This document shows positions 51,501 through 61,345 of a stretch of 64,000 nt of DNA, piece after piece. The translations under genes were made by a program, and so were the position numbers. The notes beneath the pieces were generated by a model. That model worked only from the letters and a program-made list of their open reading frames with translations, ran no database searches and was not told the origin of the DNA. Numbering within the stretch: position 1 is the first letter of the stretch; every line of letters begins with the position of its first letter. The stretch spans positions 31,877,732 through 31,941,731 of the forward strand of contig NC_088304.1 in the NCBI RefSeq assembly GCF_032854445.1. Direction: 5' to 3'. Origin of the DNA: Liolophura sinensis (taxonomy: Eukaryota; Mollusca; Polyplacophora; Chitonida; Chitonidae).

Positions 51501-54500
51501 CACCGCTCTTTTATCTAGTGCTGCTTCACTGAGACGTCTTACCGAAGGCAAGTAAAACGTCCCGCCCGAGCCTTTATACTGATAGGGGTCAACCAGTCGT
51601 TGCACTATCCCCTTCATGCTGAACGCCAAGCGAGGAAATAACAACTTCCTCTTTTAAGGTCATAGATGTGACTCGACCCAGGATTGACCCTGGATCTACC
51701 GCTCCCGTTTTACCTTATGACCTCGACGACTCCATCAGCAATGATAAACATTTCCCGCGCAATCTCCCCGCTACGGCAAATAAGGTCTCCTGGTGTAAAT
51801 ATATAAGCCTTCATCTTCAGGACCAAATCGTGGAGAAACTCCGGTTGACATTCTTGGAAAATTGTCACCTAATGAAAAATAATAAGAAAACATGGCGATA
51901 TAAAAAGACACAGAGGCCAGTAATTTGTCGTATATTTTCATTACATGTTGCGGAAAAAAGCCTCAAAACAATTTCAGTAACTTGCTCTAAACTTATTCAG
52001 GGACTGGATGGAAACTATTTCTTCTGGCTCCTTTATATCTTGCAATTGCTAATAAACAGAAAATATGAACGGGCACAAAGAGAGAATAGATCGAAGCGAA
52101 TGAAATGTTTTCCTGATATGGGGCCACAAGGAAAACAAATAACCCTTGTTCCCAACATCAGCATAAACAAATATTTGATTGGAGTTTAGTGTCGTATACT
52201 CTAAATCATTTCATTTTGTGTTTGAGAAGTAAGTGACAGGCTTTATACGCATATATCGATATGTATGACACACGTGATCTCAATATGTATGACACACTGG
52301 TAGAAGGAAGTGATGCAGATCGACCATCATGCAAAACAGCCTCAAACACCATACGGGTGCGGGCAGGTGTGAGAGTGGAGATCTCAAAGGCTGTGTTCGA
52401 ATTCATATTAATGTGCAAGCCCAGACTAGAAATCTTGTCTTGACTAGATTGGTTTTGAACTGTCAAAAGGTGCATCCAACATAGCTGACAAAAACCATTT
52501 CCATATCTAAAAGTTTCACTTTCAACTCCATAAAGTATCTTCACCATCTTACCGCCCATTTATCGGGCGAAACGTCAGACGCTGATATGTAGAGTTCCAG
52601 TTCACTGATATTTTACGAAACGAGAGATATTGACTCGTGGGCATATAAATATTCAAATCTGAAAAGTGATATTCTCGCCTCATAAATTCTCGCGATAAAA
52701 AGCGGTGCGAGATAAAAAAAAAGCCATGTCAGCCTCTGGTCATGATTTTACGGTATGTCATCCTAAGATAAGTAACTCCACGATCATGTTGGCTAGCATC
52801 GTGATGTTGCATTATAATACCCAATTTTCACAGAGCACATCTGATACGTGGGACATGTGCCAGGGAGTATACTGTCAGAATGATAGACAGTGGATTTCCA
52901 AGATTTTCTTTAAGCTTTGACATAATTTTTCACACAGGCTTTCCTCTGATCAATATGTCGATGTGACGGAAACTCAACTTGGAGACTGGTTTTAAATAAA
53001 TATAGGCAAACACTGAAGTGGAATTCAAACGCACCCGATTGATAAATTTTTAAAGACGTGCTTGTCAAAACTATGAGGACTTGTCATATTCGATAGCCGG
53101 TCAAGGCCAAAATAAGAAAATGTTTATTTTTGCACATTATGGCTGGGATTATCATTGTCACAAAAATGATAAGTTGAGCAGCCACGTCATGTCGTAATGT
53201 AATAATCATTTATACAAATTGCAAAATAACCACAACGTAATGCTTTTTTAAGAAAAATATTTTCTCTTTCCCTGTAATGTCATTTATTTGAGTGGAAATT
53301 TTTTAAAAGTGTGCAGAGACATGTACCCTATATCATTCATCAAGAGTTCACCTGATAAAGATACAAATTCTAAAATAACATGAATCTTAAATGACTGCAA
53401 AGGAAACTTTCAAGCCAGGCCTGGGCTTGGAATTTGTGTTCAGAGAACAATAAGTGGTCGTCTGTTGAGTTTAACATTGACCACTTGTCTTCCAAAAATA
53501 TGGTGTACATATATGTCCGTCACACATTGGAAAGTTCGTGTGTAATTTACCAAAGGTCGGTGGTTTATCTCGGGCACCCCGGTATACTCCGGTGATAAAA
53601 CTTACCCCTAACGTTTAAGTGAAAATTGCTTCAGTGTATGACGTTAAACAACCATCTAATGAAACAACAGATGCGAGAGGAACGCTAGCATGCCAGCCGC
53701 AGTTGGAACTTTGGTCAGCTTGCGACAAGCCTACATGAGACACCTGATGCCGTGTCTCTATTTCTCCCGCGTGTTTGTCATGGACTTGATGTATGTAGCG
53801 TGTACGTCAGAAACGACAGCCCTACCTTTTTCAACGTCTCTAGATTGACGTGCAGAGCCAATTCCGTCTTCAGTTTGTCCGGCAACAAACCCAGAGAGTT
53901 GATATCCCAGCTCCCGTTCAGCCTCCCCCTGTGGAAAGGAGCAACATGACATTGATAGATTAGAAGTCAAAAATGAAGAGATCGATCTCGTGCTGCTTGT
54001 TGTAAATCTGTATTAACCAGTTTTAAGGGTACAGTACAGCCCGAGCTCGTTTGTCGACACGCCCGTTTTGTGCGAGCGTCGGGCAGAATCGGACACTGCC
54101 AAGTTTCTTAATTCGACTGCTATTTTTTGTGGACAACAACAACGTAGATGAATACATATCTATCGGGCTATGGTTCCATCCTGGACAAAAGTTGTCACTG
54201 ATATTCCACTAGTTCGCCACTAGCGCACTTGTAACAGGCTTCAAGCGGTCCGCTAGTCTTGTGTTCAATGGCCAGTGGATACACTTTACTTATTTGATAT
54301 GATACGAGGAAACCAGAGGAAATATTGGCATGAGCCGAAGATGTCGTTCTAAAACTTGTTCGCAATTTTTACTAATTAACCTTCGAAAGATTTTGGCACG
54401 GCTATTCCATTTTCAGTCCATCTATGGAAATCCTCTAACTATCGTCATATTAGCATGCGAAATAAAGCTTTGTGTGACAGTGACTATGTTCACACAACAA

Positions 54501-54811
54501 AGAGCATGTCAGCCCCATTTTAAAGACATTTGGAATGTACGCTGATGGCTAAAGACGAATCTAGCTTAAGCTAGATTTTAGAAACCGATGACTTATTTCC
54601 TTGTCTTGGCTGTAAGCAAATCAGCGTCGTTCTGTATGCCCTTTACATACTAAAATGACATCAGTGTAGATATCCCTGTAAAATGGTGCTTTATTAAATG
54701 CTATAGGTAATAGATTATCCAGTATGTATTCCCGGCGATTAATAAACGCGTGTGGTAGTACATGCAGATTTACAAATACAGCCTGTCATAAATAGAAGAT
54801 ATATATAGGGG

Positions 54812-54875
<64 letters not shown>

Positions 54876-57490
54876 CCCCTAGACGAAGCTTCAGAAAAAT
54901 CACTTTTGCCAATGAACTGTATACTTATTCGTCAGTCATAAAATGACGTCATTTTATGCATGATGTGTGATTAAAGCTTAAATCTCTTTAACAGCTGTGG
55001 TGTACTTTCACACACGTTGTACCCGTTCGACACAATCTTCGTGAGTCGAACCCCGGCTAAGTTGAGATGTCAATAATACATAATACCAAACATTGAGTAT
55101 CCAGTACTCTGATCCAATTTATTTTTTACACTTATTCAGTAGTCTTATTCGAACGACTGTCACTTAAAAAGGGCTTAATCTTTGGGCACTTATCCCATAT
55201 GGATTCTTCCATGAAAGGTGCCTTCAGAATTTGCCATGCGCGGAATGAAAAGCTTGAGTGGAGAGTGTCAGGCTGAGCTCCTATCGCACACAGCCTCGCA
55301 AAAATCGTTTTCTTCACGCCCTCGAAATTGCCCCAAAGCTGCGTAAGATAACATTGACGTGGTGCCATATCTCTTCAGGGCATTTCCAGACATTTTATAC
55401 CCTTGACCTGCCCCATCGAATCGTCACCCGGATAAGACACTGTCAGCTACAGACTGCGGTTGAACGTCATCGGTAATCCTTATACGGCCCCTAGCAAACC
55501 TTACCAGGATTCCTGGCAACTTCTGCCGGCTAAAAGCATTGTGCGCATGCAGAATAAAAGCAATCAGCTGTCGCTTGACTCCAATTGCAGTTAAAAGGCA
55601 GTGTCATTCTTTCAGTACTGTCAGACGTGATTATTTCCTGTTGCCTGAAAGTTTGGCCACAAAAAAGCAGTTTCGCATCTACTTAAAACTTCTTAATCTC
55701 TGCCTTCAGCCAACTGCACTATACATATAGTATAGATAAACAACAAGGTTTTGACTACACATTCCATGCCGATTTAAAGTTGTTTTCTCACATTACACTT
55801 TGACGAAAGTGTTTCTAAATGTATTATTCTGAGAAAAGTTAAAATGCTTGCGTTAAGCGTTTTAATATCAAACTCCTGAAAGTAACTATTCATCAAAGTT
55901 TTCGTCAAAGTCCTTAAGATAATACTGAGGTGACACATTTTACCAAAGTTGTTTATATCATGTTGGTGTGAGACATTTCCTCAAAGTACTATAGTAAAAC
56001 AAAAATTATTTCTTTGGAAAACGATTGATGTGTCCGTATATAAAGCTCTTACCTGGACCAAACGTAGTCATACCAACGCTGTACTCTTTTCTGAAGGTCA
56101 GGCGGAACGTTGTGCATTCGCATGTACGATTTAGCGCCATCCTGCGGAATGGTATACAAATTACCATGACAAAATATTAATAAACAATTTTAGTCATGCA
56201 AAGTCTTTTATATTCAAGTTTTCAAAGCTTTATATGAACTTTAAATTTCAAGGAAAAAATTTGTTCGAAGTTTCATTGTTTCATGTCATGGAATCTGTTT
56301 TAAAGGGATGTAATGCTGCTGATAAGACTTTTGTCCTTGCGGGATTTTACTTTGAACTGGGAAAATGAATACACTTAGATTTAGCATTTATAGCAGTTAA
56401 TGATTATGACATTGCTTATGCCAAAATTCCGCTGTACGGAAGTAAAATAAATAGCAGTACTTACCAGCAGTTTTTCAAATTCTTGCCGACTTGCATTTCT
56501 GTTGGTTATCACATTGCCAACCTGACCTGAAAAACAGCCAATGAGACATCCAGGAGTTTGATTCAGATCAGAAGCGAAGGCGACTTAAGGCTAATCCCTC
56601 GTACAACAAACATCGACAAGATAATCACCAGTTCTACCACGGCCATGTCGATATCACTTTAACTTTGCCAAGTTTTTTTGGCAGATCGAGACCACTGGCA
56701 ACTTAGAAACGACATAAATAAATAAATCAGCTTAACAGATGCAGAACAAGCATCGAAGTTGGCAGCCCAGGAAACAGTTCTTTTGATTCGTCTTTCAAAC
56801 GTCGATTAGGTCACCGTTTGATGTCCTTATGTAACAGTGCCTTTATCAAATCACACGATTTCAGGCCACGAGAATTATGTCAGAATGACGCGCAGTTTCA
56901 AATGCGTATGGCACCATAATCGTTTTAGGTGCGGGGGGTGGGGGGGTGATCGTATACGAAATGTATCCACAACTTTAAAGTATTGTAACACTTGGTAATA
57001 CCACACACAACTGGGCAAATTTTGCGCACTTTATATTAAATCATTTTGACGCCTTAAACTTCACAAGGAATGGAGCATAATTCAAAGTCCAAAAACCTGG
57101 AAAAATTCATGCAAAAAGTTGACCTCAATCCTGGTCCTGGACTGTCGCTAGTGTGCAATATTGAGACCTAGGCATAACTGCTAAGTACTTTTGTTTGTCT
57201 CCTGTATCATTCGTGCTGATGCACATCCAAAACTTCATCCGTCCAAGTTGACTTGTCCATTGTTTTTTTGGTATGTTTGAGTAATACGCTGTCAGTTTGC
57301 CAATAAAATACCATCACAAAGGCACAACGAAGAAGAGACCACACGGCTAAGGAGCGAGTAACTTTAGGATGAGATGGTACTTCTTTCAAAGTCTATAGGA
57401 GAAGGCTGGATACACCATTTTGGTTACTTACCTACTATGGTGGCGAAAACGAAGACACCGATGAGATAGCTGACTATAACGAACACGTAC
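40889..57490 (-). CDS. Cngl: Cyclic nucleotide-gated cation channel, Cngl type: 3' part, 13 exons
   Basis: A plasma-membrane tetrameric cation channel subunit opened by cGMP or cAMP. The window holds 2368 coding bases (788 codons plus TAG) in 13 exons: 57490-57432, 56526-56465, 56141-56053, 53928-53826, 51868-51714, 50875-50789, 49956-49860, 49229-49080, 46833-45614, 42659-42512, 42193-42143, 41746-41639, 40927-40889. All junctions are GT-AG and all phases match. In order: S6, C-linker, cyclic-nucleotide-binding domain (about residues 100-217 of this part), a Ser/Pro-rich tail of about 450 residues, then a charged coiled coil at the end. The C-linker and binding-domain wording ([51 protein letters not shown]) fits invertebrate Cngl proteins better than vertebrate CNGA or CNGB, as I recall them. 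Voltage-sensor and pore exons are not in view. The last exon and the exon-8 donor are the least certain parts. Confidence 0.94.
41318..41410 (-). mobile_element. SINE family 1, 3' fragment
   Basis: TATTGGATTGGTGTTTTACA, CGTACTCAAGAATATTTCAC to CGAAAACCGGACAGAGC. A core-only piece in plus orientation lies at 41112-41150. Confidence 0.88.
41639..41746 (-). CDS. Cngl: Cngl-type channel: coiled-coil exon
   Basis: Encodes [20 protein letters not shown] then [16 protein letters not shown], a heptad-like charged coiled coil. In vertebrate CNG channels a C-terminal leucine zipper controls subunit stoichiometry; a similar role here is inference. Acceptor TACTGTAG|TCGGAA; donor TTGCAG|GTACAG, phase 0 on both sides. 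Confidence 0.78.
41835..41972. repeat. 72-bp tandem duplication in channel intron
   Basis: Two units starting GCTTCCTC and ending CATTTGTACCATGGATGACA, about 90 percent alike, between the 51-bp exon and the coiled-coil exon. Confidence 0.88.
42143..42193 (-). CDS. Cngl: Cngl-type channel: short 51-bp exon
   Basis: Encodes 17 residues, [17 protein letters not shown], with phase 0 on both sides. Acceptor CTATATAG|GGCGAA; donor AGATCG|GTGAGTAC. Support is from splice signals and phase only. Being 51 bp and phase 0-0, it could be skipped without frame loss. Confidence 0.68.
42226..42422 (-). mobile_element. SINE family 2 fragment in channel intron
   Basis: GAGCGAGCGAGTGAGTGAGT, TTTGGGGTTAACGTCGTAA, CTCCTTGTTGCAGGACGG, GCTGCTTCACTGAGACGAC. 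It lies in sense to the channel gene and is in frame with exon 42659-42512 if the intron is retained. Confidence 0.85.
42512..42659 (-). CDS. Cngl: Cngl-type channel: C-terminal exon 10 of those seen
   Basis: Encodes [14 protein letters not shown] and ends [22 protein letters not shown]. Acceptor TTCCGACAG|ATCTAA joins in phase with the previous exon; donor AGATTG|GTGAGTAAG is strong. If the intron is retained the frame stays open to 42290 and ends inside a SINE copy. Confidence 0.8.
42970..43132 (-). mobile_element. SINE family 1, degraded, 3' two-thirds
   Basis: TTATTTATTTGATGGATCCT, CGCCGTTCTCAAGAATGTC, GGAGGAAATGGGGCAGAACC to GCCCGGAGAGGAAGCC. Confidence 0.88.
43140..43960. repeat. Minisatellite with 60-75 bp units in channel intron
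   Basis: Units of CAACCTACCTGGGAGGAGAG, TTTATACCTTACGTTGGAGG and AGAGATTACAACATATCTGG, with variable G-rich spacers (GGGGGAGGGGGGGG). Earlier units (43140-43460) are diverged. On the gene strand a unit contains TCCCAG|GTAGGT, a strong donor-like motif. Confidence 0.93.
44066..44152. repeat. Short tandem repeats TTTCAAGAGTTATCAAAT
   Basis: Three units of about 27 bp. A second three-unit repeat of about 34 bp (ACATGCCA-TAGATT-TGCATTTG) lies at 44438-44522. Confidence 0.8.
44735..45090 (+). mobile_element. SINE family 4, near full length
   Basis: Head with B box GTAGGTTCAAACCCGG, body GACCACTTGTCTTTCACCAA and CTTGCCAAAGGTCAGTGGCT, core GTGTAAAATCTTGAGGACGG, CAATCAGATAAATAAA tail. Confidence 0.85.
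45280..45585 (+). mobile_element. SINE family 4, 3' half with expanded AAAT/AT tail
   Basis: TAGCTCGCCAAAGGTCAGTT, ACGTTAAACAACAATAAATA, then AAATAAAT runs and a 100-bp AT run (45418-45585). The microsatellite seems to have grown from the SINE tail. It ends 29 bp from the channel donor at 45614. Confidence 0.85.
45614..46833 (-). CDS. Cngl: Cngl-type channel: large serine-rich C-terminal exon
   Basis: A 1220-bp exon of about 406 residues. It opens with a charged helical stretch ([20 protein letters not shown]), then an acidic run (TDDEDDEGD), then a low-complexity Ser/Pro/basic region with S-P and R-R-K-S type motifs that could be phosphorylation sites (inference). No known domain was recognised. 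Acceptor CATTGTAG|AAAATC; donor GACACCAG|GTAACA, phase 2. The donor lies about 30 bp from a large TA array. The terminal VLSDTR then a stop, seen if the intron is read through, is not the true protein end because the phase-matched exons continue. Confidence 0.88.
47455..48268. repeat. 58-bp minisatellite with higher-order structure in channel intron
   Basis: Fourteen units of GAGAACATATGGAGGGACAC, TCGTGGTATGGCCAGTCTAC and AGAGTGGCTCCAATAGAT. Two main subtypes alternate, one with GGTTCCATATAT and CTCGTGG, one with GGCTCCAATAGAT and CTGGCGG; first in groups of three, then in groups of two. Confidence 0.95.
49080..49229 (-). CDS. Cngl: Cngl-type channel: post-binding-domain exon
   Basis: Begins [18 protein letters not shown], which aligns with the LGRKRLM stretch that follows the C helix in fly Cngl (recalled). 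Acceptor CTGTGTAG|CTAATT. The donor chosen is ATTAAG|GTGGTG at 49080 because it alone is phase 0, as the next exon requires; the open frame continues to 48930, and a second donor-like GAG|GTTCG near 49024 has the wrong phase. Confidence 0.8.
49438..49565 (-). mobile_element. Degraded SINE family 1 with G-rich expansion
   Basis: ATTTATTTATGTGATCAGTA, TTTTACGCTGT, ATCGGGCACACCCC, then GGGGGTGGGGGTGGGGG at 49505-49542 in place of the usual GGGGGAAACCC, then CGACCGTCCGCAGGTGGCTG. Confidence 0.7.
49860..49956 (-). CDS. Cngl: Cngl-type channel: end of binding domain
   Basis: Encodes [20 protein letters not shown] then [12 protein letters not shown]. The RTA triplet completes the nucleotide-binding pocket; the Thr in this place favours cGMP in vertebrate channels (established for that family, inferred here). 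The C helix follows. Acceptor TTGACAG|GAGAAC; donor GCTGAG|GTAAAA, phase 0. Confidence 0.94.
50005..50748. repeat. 27-bp minisatellite in channel intron
   Basis: About 26 units of GGGACTGGGACCGACTATAC and ATATATC, with variants (GATCGG, GGCCGA). It fills most of the intron between the RTADVR exon and the phosphate-cassette exon. Confidence 0.94.
50789..50875 (-). CDS. Cngl: Cngl-type channel: binding-domain phosphate-binding cassette
   Basis: Encodes [20 protein letters not shown] and [17 protein letters not shown] is the phosphate-binding cassette core, whose Gly and Glu contact the cyclic nucleotide ribose. Acceptor GAGCAG|TGAAAG; donor AACAG|GTAAGA, phase 2. A long 27-bp tandem array starts about 45 bp beyond the donor. 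Confidence 0.94.
51393..51710 (-). mobile_element. SINE family 2, near full length, abutting a channel exon
   Basis: GAGTGAGTGCTGGGGATTTA to GGATTGACCCTGGATCTACC. The most complete family 2 copy. Its head end lies within about 5 bp of the splice donor at 51713. Confidence 0.9.
51714..51868 (-). CDS. Cngl: Cngl-type channel: cyclic-nucleotide-binding domain, first part
   Basis: Encodes [20 protein letters not shown] then [20 protein letters not shown] and [11 protein letters not shown], the A helix and first beta strands of the binding domain. PGDxIC and GExAREMFII are the standard CNG signatures. Acceptor CATTAG|GTGACA; donor ATAAG|GTAAAA. The exon abuts a tail-first SINE copy at 51393-51710. 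Confidence 0.94.
53412..53670 (+). mobile_element. SINE family 4, lacks the head
   Basis: CAGGCCTGGGCTTGGAATTT, TGACCACTTGTCTTCC, TTTACCAAAGGTCGGTGGTT, core TAAGTGAAAATTGCTTCAGT and GACGTTAAACAACCATC. Confidence 0.8.
53826..53928 (-). CDS. Cngl: Cngl-type channel: C-linker to binding-domain exon
   Basis: Encodes [20 protein letters not shown] and [14 protein letters not shown]. The [14 protein letters not shown] stretch is diagnostic for CNG channels. Acceptor TCCACAG|GGGGAG; donor AAAAAG|GTAGGG, phase 0. A plus-strand ORF over the same bases is a shadow. Confidence 0.93.
54806..54881. repeat. Perfect palindrome with AT centre
   Basis: TAGGGGTGAAT at 54806-54816 and ATTCACCCCTA at 54871-54881 flank a pure AT run, so the whole 76 bp is self-complementary. 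Confidence 0.95.
56053..56141 (-). CDS. Cngl: Cngl-type channel: C-linker exon
   Basis: Encodes [20 protein letters not shown] then QRWYDYVWS, the helical C-linker. Acceptor TTCCGCAG|GATGGC; donor GTCCAG|GTAAGA, phase 2. Joining to the next exon restores SRGRLNG. Confidence 0.93.
56465..56526 (-). CDS. Cngl: Cngl-type channel: end of S6 and start of C-linker
   Basis: Encodes [20 protein letters not shown], the hallmark QVGNVI start of the C-linker that couples the binding domain to the gate. Acceptor TTTTTCAG|GTCAGG; donor CTGCTG|GTAAGT, phase 0. Confidence 0.93.
57432..57490 (-). CDS. Cngl: Cngl-type channel: S6 helix exon
   Basis: Encodes [19 protein letters not shown], the hydrophobic inner pore-lining helix S6. 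Acceptor TTTTTTACAG|G; donor GTAG|GTAAGT, phase 1. The exon is entered in phase 2, so at least one more coding exon (pore) must exist upstream, at higher coordinates. Confidence 0.93.
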
Positions 57491-57791
57491 CTGTAAAAAA
57501 GAAGAGGGAAAAATTATACATCAAAAACAACAACAAAACGTAGATGAGAACAGTACAGAAAAATACAAATTTGAAACTAGTGCTGGAATATCTGTTCTGC
57601 TTTTTGTTCACAATGATGCTAACGACACAGCAACTTTTGCCATACGGAGGAGTGAAAGTTTTATGTGTTGATGTTCGATTTACTTTCTTTCAGCTGCCAA
57701 GCTAGAAGCATGAAGTTTTGTTTTTGAGGATACTGTCTAGAATTTTGTGCCTTAAATTCATGCGTGCATTCAATCAATCTCAATCCTGCAG
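57491..57791. other. Channel intron upstream of the S6 exon
   Basis: The channel intron continues above 57490. No pore-helix exon could be recognised here. Confidence 0.5.
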
Positions 57792-58073
57792 GGGGCCTCC
57801 GTGGCTCAGTCGGTTAAAGCGCTAGCGCAGCGTAATGACCCAGTAGTCTCTCACCAATGCGGTCGCTGTGAGTTCAAGTCCAGCTCATGCTGGCTTCCTC
57901 TCCGGCCGTACGTGAGAAGGTCTGGCAGCAACCTGCGGATGGTCGTGGGTTTCCCCCGGGCTCTGTCCGGTTTCCACCCACCATAATGCTGGCCGCCGTC
58001 GTATAAGTGAAATATTCTTGAGTACGGCGTAAAACACCAATCAAAAAAAAAAAAAAAAAAAAAAAAAAATCAA
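57792..58073 (+). mobile_element. SINE family 1, full length with 12-bp target-site duplication
   Basis: Head GGCCTCCGTGGCTCAGTCGG with an A box (TGGCTCAGTCGG) and B box (GAGTTCAAGTCC), the whole body, core, and a poly-A tail of about 25. Flanked by TCAATCCTGCAG at 57780-57791 and 58074-58085. Best reference copy in the window. Confidence 0.97.
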
Positions 58074-58142
58074 TCAATCCTGCAGATTTCTTGAGGCAGG
58101 TCAGGTGGATGACACAGTTGAGTTTAGATGAGGCACTTGACC

Positions 58143-58192
58143 TATTGGTACCTATTTATTTGTTATCTGATTGGTGTTTTACGACGTACTCT
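58143..58192 (-). mobile_element. SINE family 1, tail fragment
   Basis: TATTTATTTGTTATCTGATT, GGTGTTTTACGACGTACTC. Confidence 0.75.
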
Positions 58193-58412
58193 GAACACTA
58201 TCTACTGAGATACGTTATTAATGTATAGAGCTTACAGTGATATGCTCAAATAAACTTTGTCTAGTTTTGGCATGAGTGAATTTTCATTTGCCGAAAAACT
58301 ACATCCCCCGCTTCCCACCACCCCAATAACAAATATATCAGAAAAAGTTAGTTTTGCCCTTTTTGCAAGCAGTTCATATGTTCGTGGTGCAAATCATGAC
58401 AAACGCCCATCC

Positions 58413-58455
58413 AATCATCATCACCATTATCATCATCACCATCATCATCATCAGT
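58413..58455. repeat. ATC microsatellite
   Basis: CATCATCACCATTATCATCA-type repeats. Confidence 0.9.
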
Positions 58456-58491
58456 ACGTGAAGTATATAGCACATCTTATTTTTATCCCCA

Positions 58492-58690
58492 CCAGTGCGG
58501 TCACTGTCAGTTCAAGTCCAGCTCATACTGACTTCCTCCCCGGTCGTACGTTGGGTTGGTCTCGCGCAAACTGCGGGTGGTCATGGGTATCCCCCGGGAT
58601 CTGCCCGGTTTCCTCCCACCATAATGCTGGCCGTCGTTGTATAAGTGAAATTTTGAGTATGGCATAAACCACTAACGAAATAAATAAATC
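58492..58690 (+). mobile_element. SINE family 1, lacks the 5' head end
   Basis: From CAGTGCGGTCACTGTCAGTT (B box AGTTCAAGTCC) to ACGAAATAAATAAAT. Confidence 0.93.
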
Positions 58691-58950
58691 TTATTTTTAT
58701 TGTTTACCTTTGAGTAAATGTATATTTTAAGCTGCTTATTATTCAATTGAATATAAGTAGAACTGAATATAAGTCTTCTAAATTTTACGACAGATATTAG
58801 TAGTACAAAAAGCCAGTATTACATTTCTGTCTCAGTTTTCTGAGAAAAGAAAAGATTTGTGTATGCTGTTCATTAGCTAGATAAACCATGTGAGAAAAGA
58901 AAAACTGTGTATTCCTGCTCCATTCACATGTTTTATTTGCTAAAAGGAGC

Positions 58951-59216
58951 GGGAGCCTCCATGGCTCAGTCGGTTAGCGCGCTAGCGCAGCGTAATGACC
59001 CAGGAGTCTCTCACCAATGCGGTCGCCGTGAGTTCAAGTCCAGCTCATGCTGGCTTCCTCTCCAGCCGTACGTGGGAAGGTCTTCCAGCAACCTACGGAT
59101 GGTCGTGGGTTTCCCCCCGGGCTCTGCCCGGTTTCCTCCCACCATAATGCTGGCCGCCGCCGTATAAGTGAAATATTCTTGAGTACGGCGTAAAACATCA
59201 ATCAAAAAATCAAAAT
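58951..59216 (+). mobile_element. SINE family 1, full length with 11-bp target-site duplication
   Basis: Head GGGAGCCTCCATGGCTCAGT to tail CATCAATCAAAAAATCAAAA. Flanked by CTAAAAGGAGC at 58940-58950 and 59217-59227. Confidence 0.97.
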
Positions 59217-59227
59217 CTAAAAGGAGC

Positions 59228-61345
59228 AGACCAAAAGACCCAATAATTAGAAAAAATACAGTAAACATTACTATTAACTCTCAATATAAAACTAAACACA
59301 AAACTAAAACATAATTATAAGGATATGAGTTCACTGTGCTTTGTCTGGTTCACTTATTTCTGACCAGAAAGCAATTAATAAACCGTCTCACTGTTCGTGC
59401 TGAAAAGACTGGCTTCACATTTTTTGTACATAGCCATTTCATTGACACAGACACGCTAAAGCAAGGATTCACACAACCTCATACTCGTATCACTCATTAC
59501 AGTTATGCTCATCAGACTGTTAGCAATATATTACTGGAACATATCACTTAACGTGTTGTTATGATATAAACAAACAGTCACGCAGACGCCTAATGCACTT
59601 TATCGTTAATAACCTATTTTGTATACAGTCAACATTTTGTGTCCAAATGTACATGAATACGTTAATTCTAGCCAACTTCTAGCCAACTAGCCAACCATAT
59701 TAAAGGGTGATTTTTAAAAAAAACGTTTTGGCCATGTATATATAATCATGTACAGATACAAATGTATATTTTGGTGGATTTCTATAGGTAACACTAAATC
59801 AAAGAAATCATCAGGGGTTTTCTGTGACTATAGTATCTAAGGAATGGGAGGGAAAGTTTATATAGAAGCAACAAAAAACAACATCTTGACCTGTTCGTGT
59901 TTGTTACCAATACGTCATTAAGAATATTTGGACCTGTTTATACATGTAGCTATTAATATCATTGAATCATGAAAATGTATTTATATATGTAACAATCATC
60001 GGGCCTGTTTATACAGTGACCACTGGGCCATTTTACCCATGCATATATGCAACCGTCATATCATCATAGCTGTGCGACAGTTTTCACGTACCCATGAGTG
60101 GTGTGCTGCACGGGTTTTTGGAAGATAAATGTGATTGGAAGCTTTAAGATGTTCTTTACACGACCGTCTCCATACCGTTATCCACTTTCGCAAGTCACAA
60201 GAGGCTGTAAATGCACTTTGTTGAATGGGCATGTTATAAATTATTCAGATTGTATTCTTTGGACATATAAAAGATCGCCACTCTTTTGAATGACATCCGA
60301 CAGACGTTCCTGTGTTTATCTGCTAATAATGTTATGTGTTAAACTCCCCTAGCTGAATTTGAGAAACCCTCACCCCTTAGCTTATGGATGGGCTTCATAT
60401 AACGACCACGACGGAAAGAGATTTTATAACAAGTAGGAAACATCCCGGTTACTTTACGTCCTGCCACAAGAGAGTTGTAAAAAGTCGGTTTTTATTAACT
60501 GGCGTGACCTATAGGCACCGGGAAATGTGTCGATATTTACTCTTGGACAGAGATCAACACGGGGCCGCCAACAGACACCAAACAGCATAAAATCATTCCA
60601 TTTCATTAGACATTTGACGCTAAATATATTAAAGAACACCGAGAGGGTAGAGATGCCGAGACACAGGGCTTTACAGTTAGGAAAGTCCCAAGTCTCCAAT
60701 AAACTGGAGTGGTCTTTAACGTCCGAACAAATGGCAGACCATGGTTCTAATCTGAAAATTACACTGCGCTTTTGATCAATGAAAGCATTCCGTTTGGTGG
60801 CAAAACCATCCTGAATACAGAGAATGGCGATGACGTGCAGTCCCAAGGTTACTTGTAGATATCCCCTTCTATTACCTCAGCATCATCAGAGAACGTTAAT
60901 TGATAATATAAAGTGAACATAACACGGAAATAAGGGTTGGCGAAGGGATCATTGATCATTACCTGGCCAACAGCTTAATCGGACGCCTCTCTTGGCAGTC
61001 TGGCACAAGCTGTAAAAACGCTGTTTTCAGCCGAGGAGACAGTTCGTGCAGAATGAGTGTCGCTACGTCATTATCGAGGTGCTTGGTAAAGATGCGAATA
61101 AAGAAAACTGGAAAAAGACGTATTGGCGTGTAGCCAGGTGTATTCGAAAATGTAACCGAAGGCAGAAAGGCTGTGGCGTGTTTTGTACAGATTAAATATA
61201 CTGGTTTTATACCGTGAGGTAACAAGGCCTACTGGGCAGTTTCGTCCCTGATTACCGCCGAGTAATTTGTGGCTGTGTTCTTTTGGTTTGGAAAAGAACA
61301 TGAAGTTAACGCAAGAAGTCAATATTACTGAATTCCTTTACTATA
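59228..61345. other. Stretch without a recognised gene
   Basis: Includes a 130-codon minus ORF (60846-60454) with no recognised motif. It does not match the S1-pore region expected for the channel gene. Nothing supportable. Confidence 0.45.

Noticed and set aside
57792-57870. Possible tRNA gene
   Set aside because: A and B box-like motifs are present, but the cloverleaf is not convincing and the sequence continues into a SINE body and A tail with target-site duplications. The same applies at 58951.
60454-60846. Minus ORF of 130 aa upstream of the channel exons
   Set aside because: Considered as a missing S1-pore exon, but no CNG motif (pore Gly-rich loop, charged S4) is seen and no splice sites fit.
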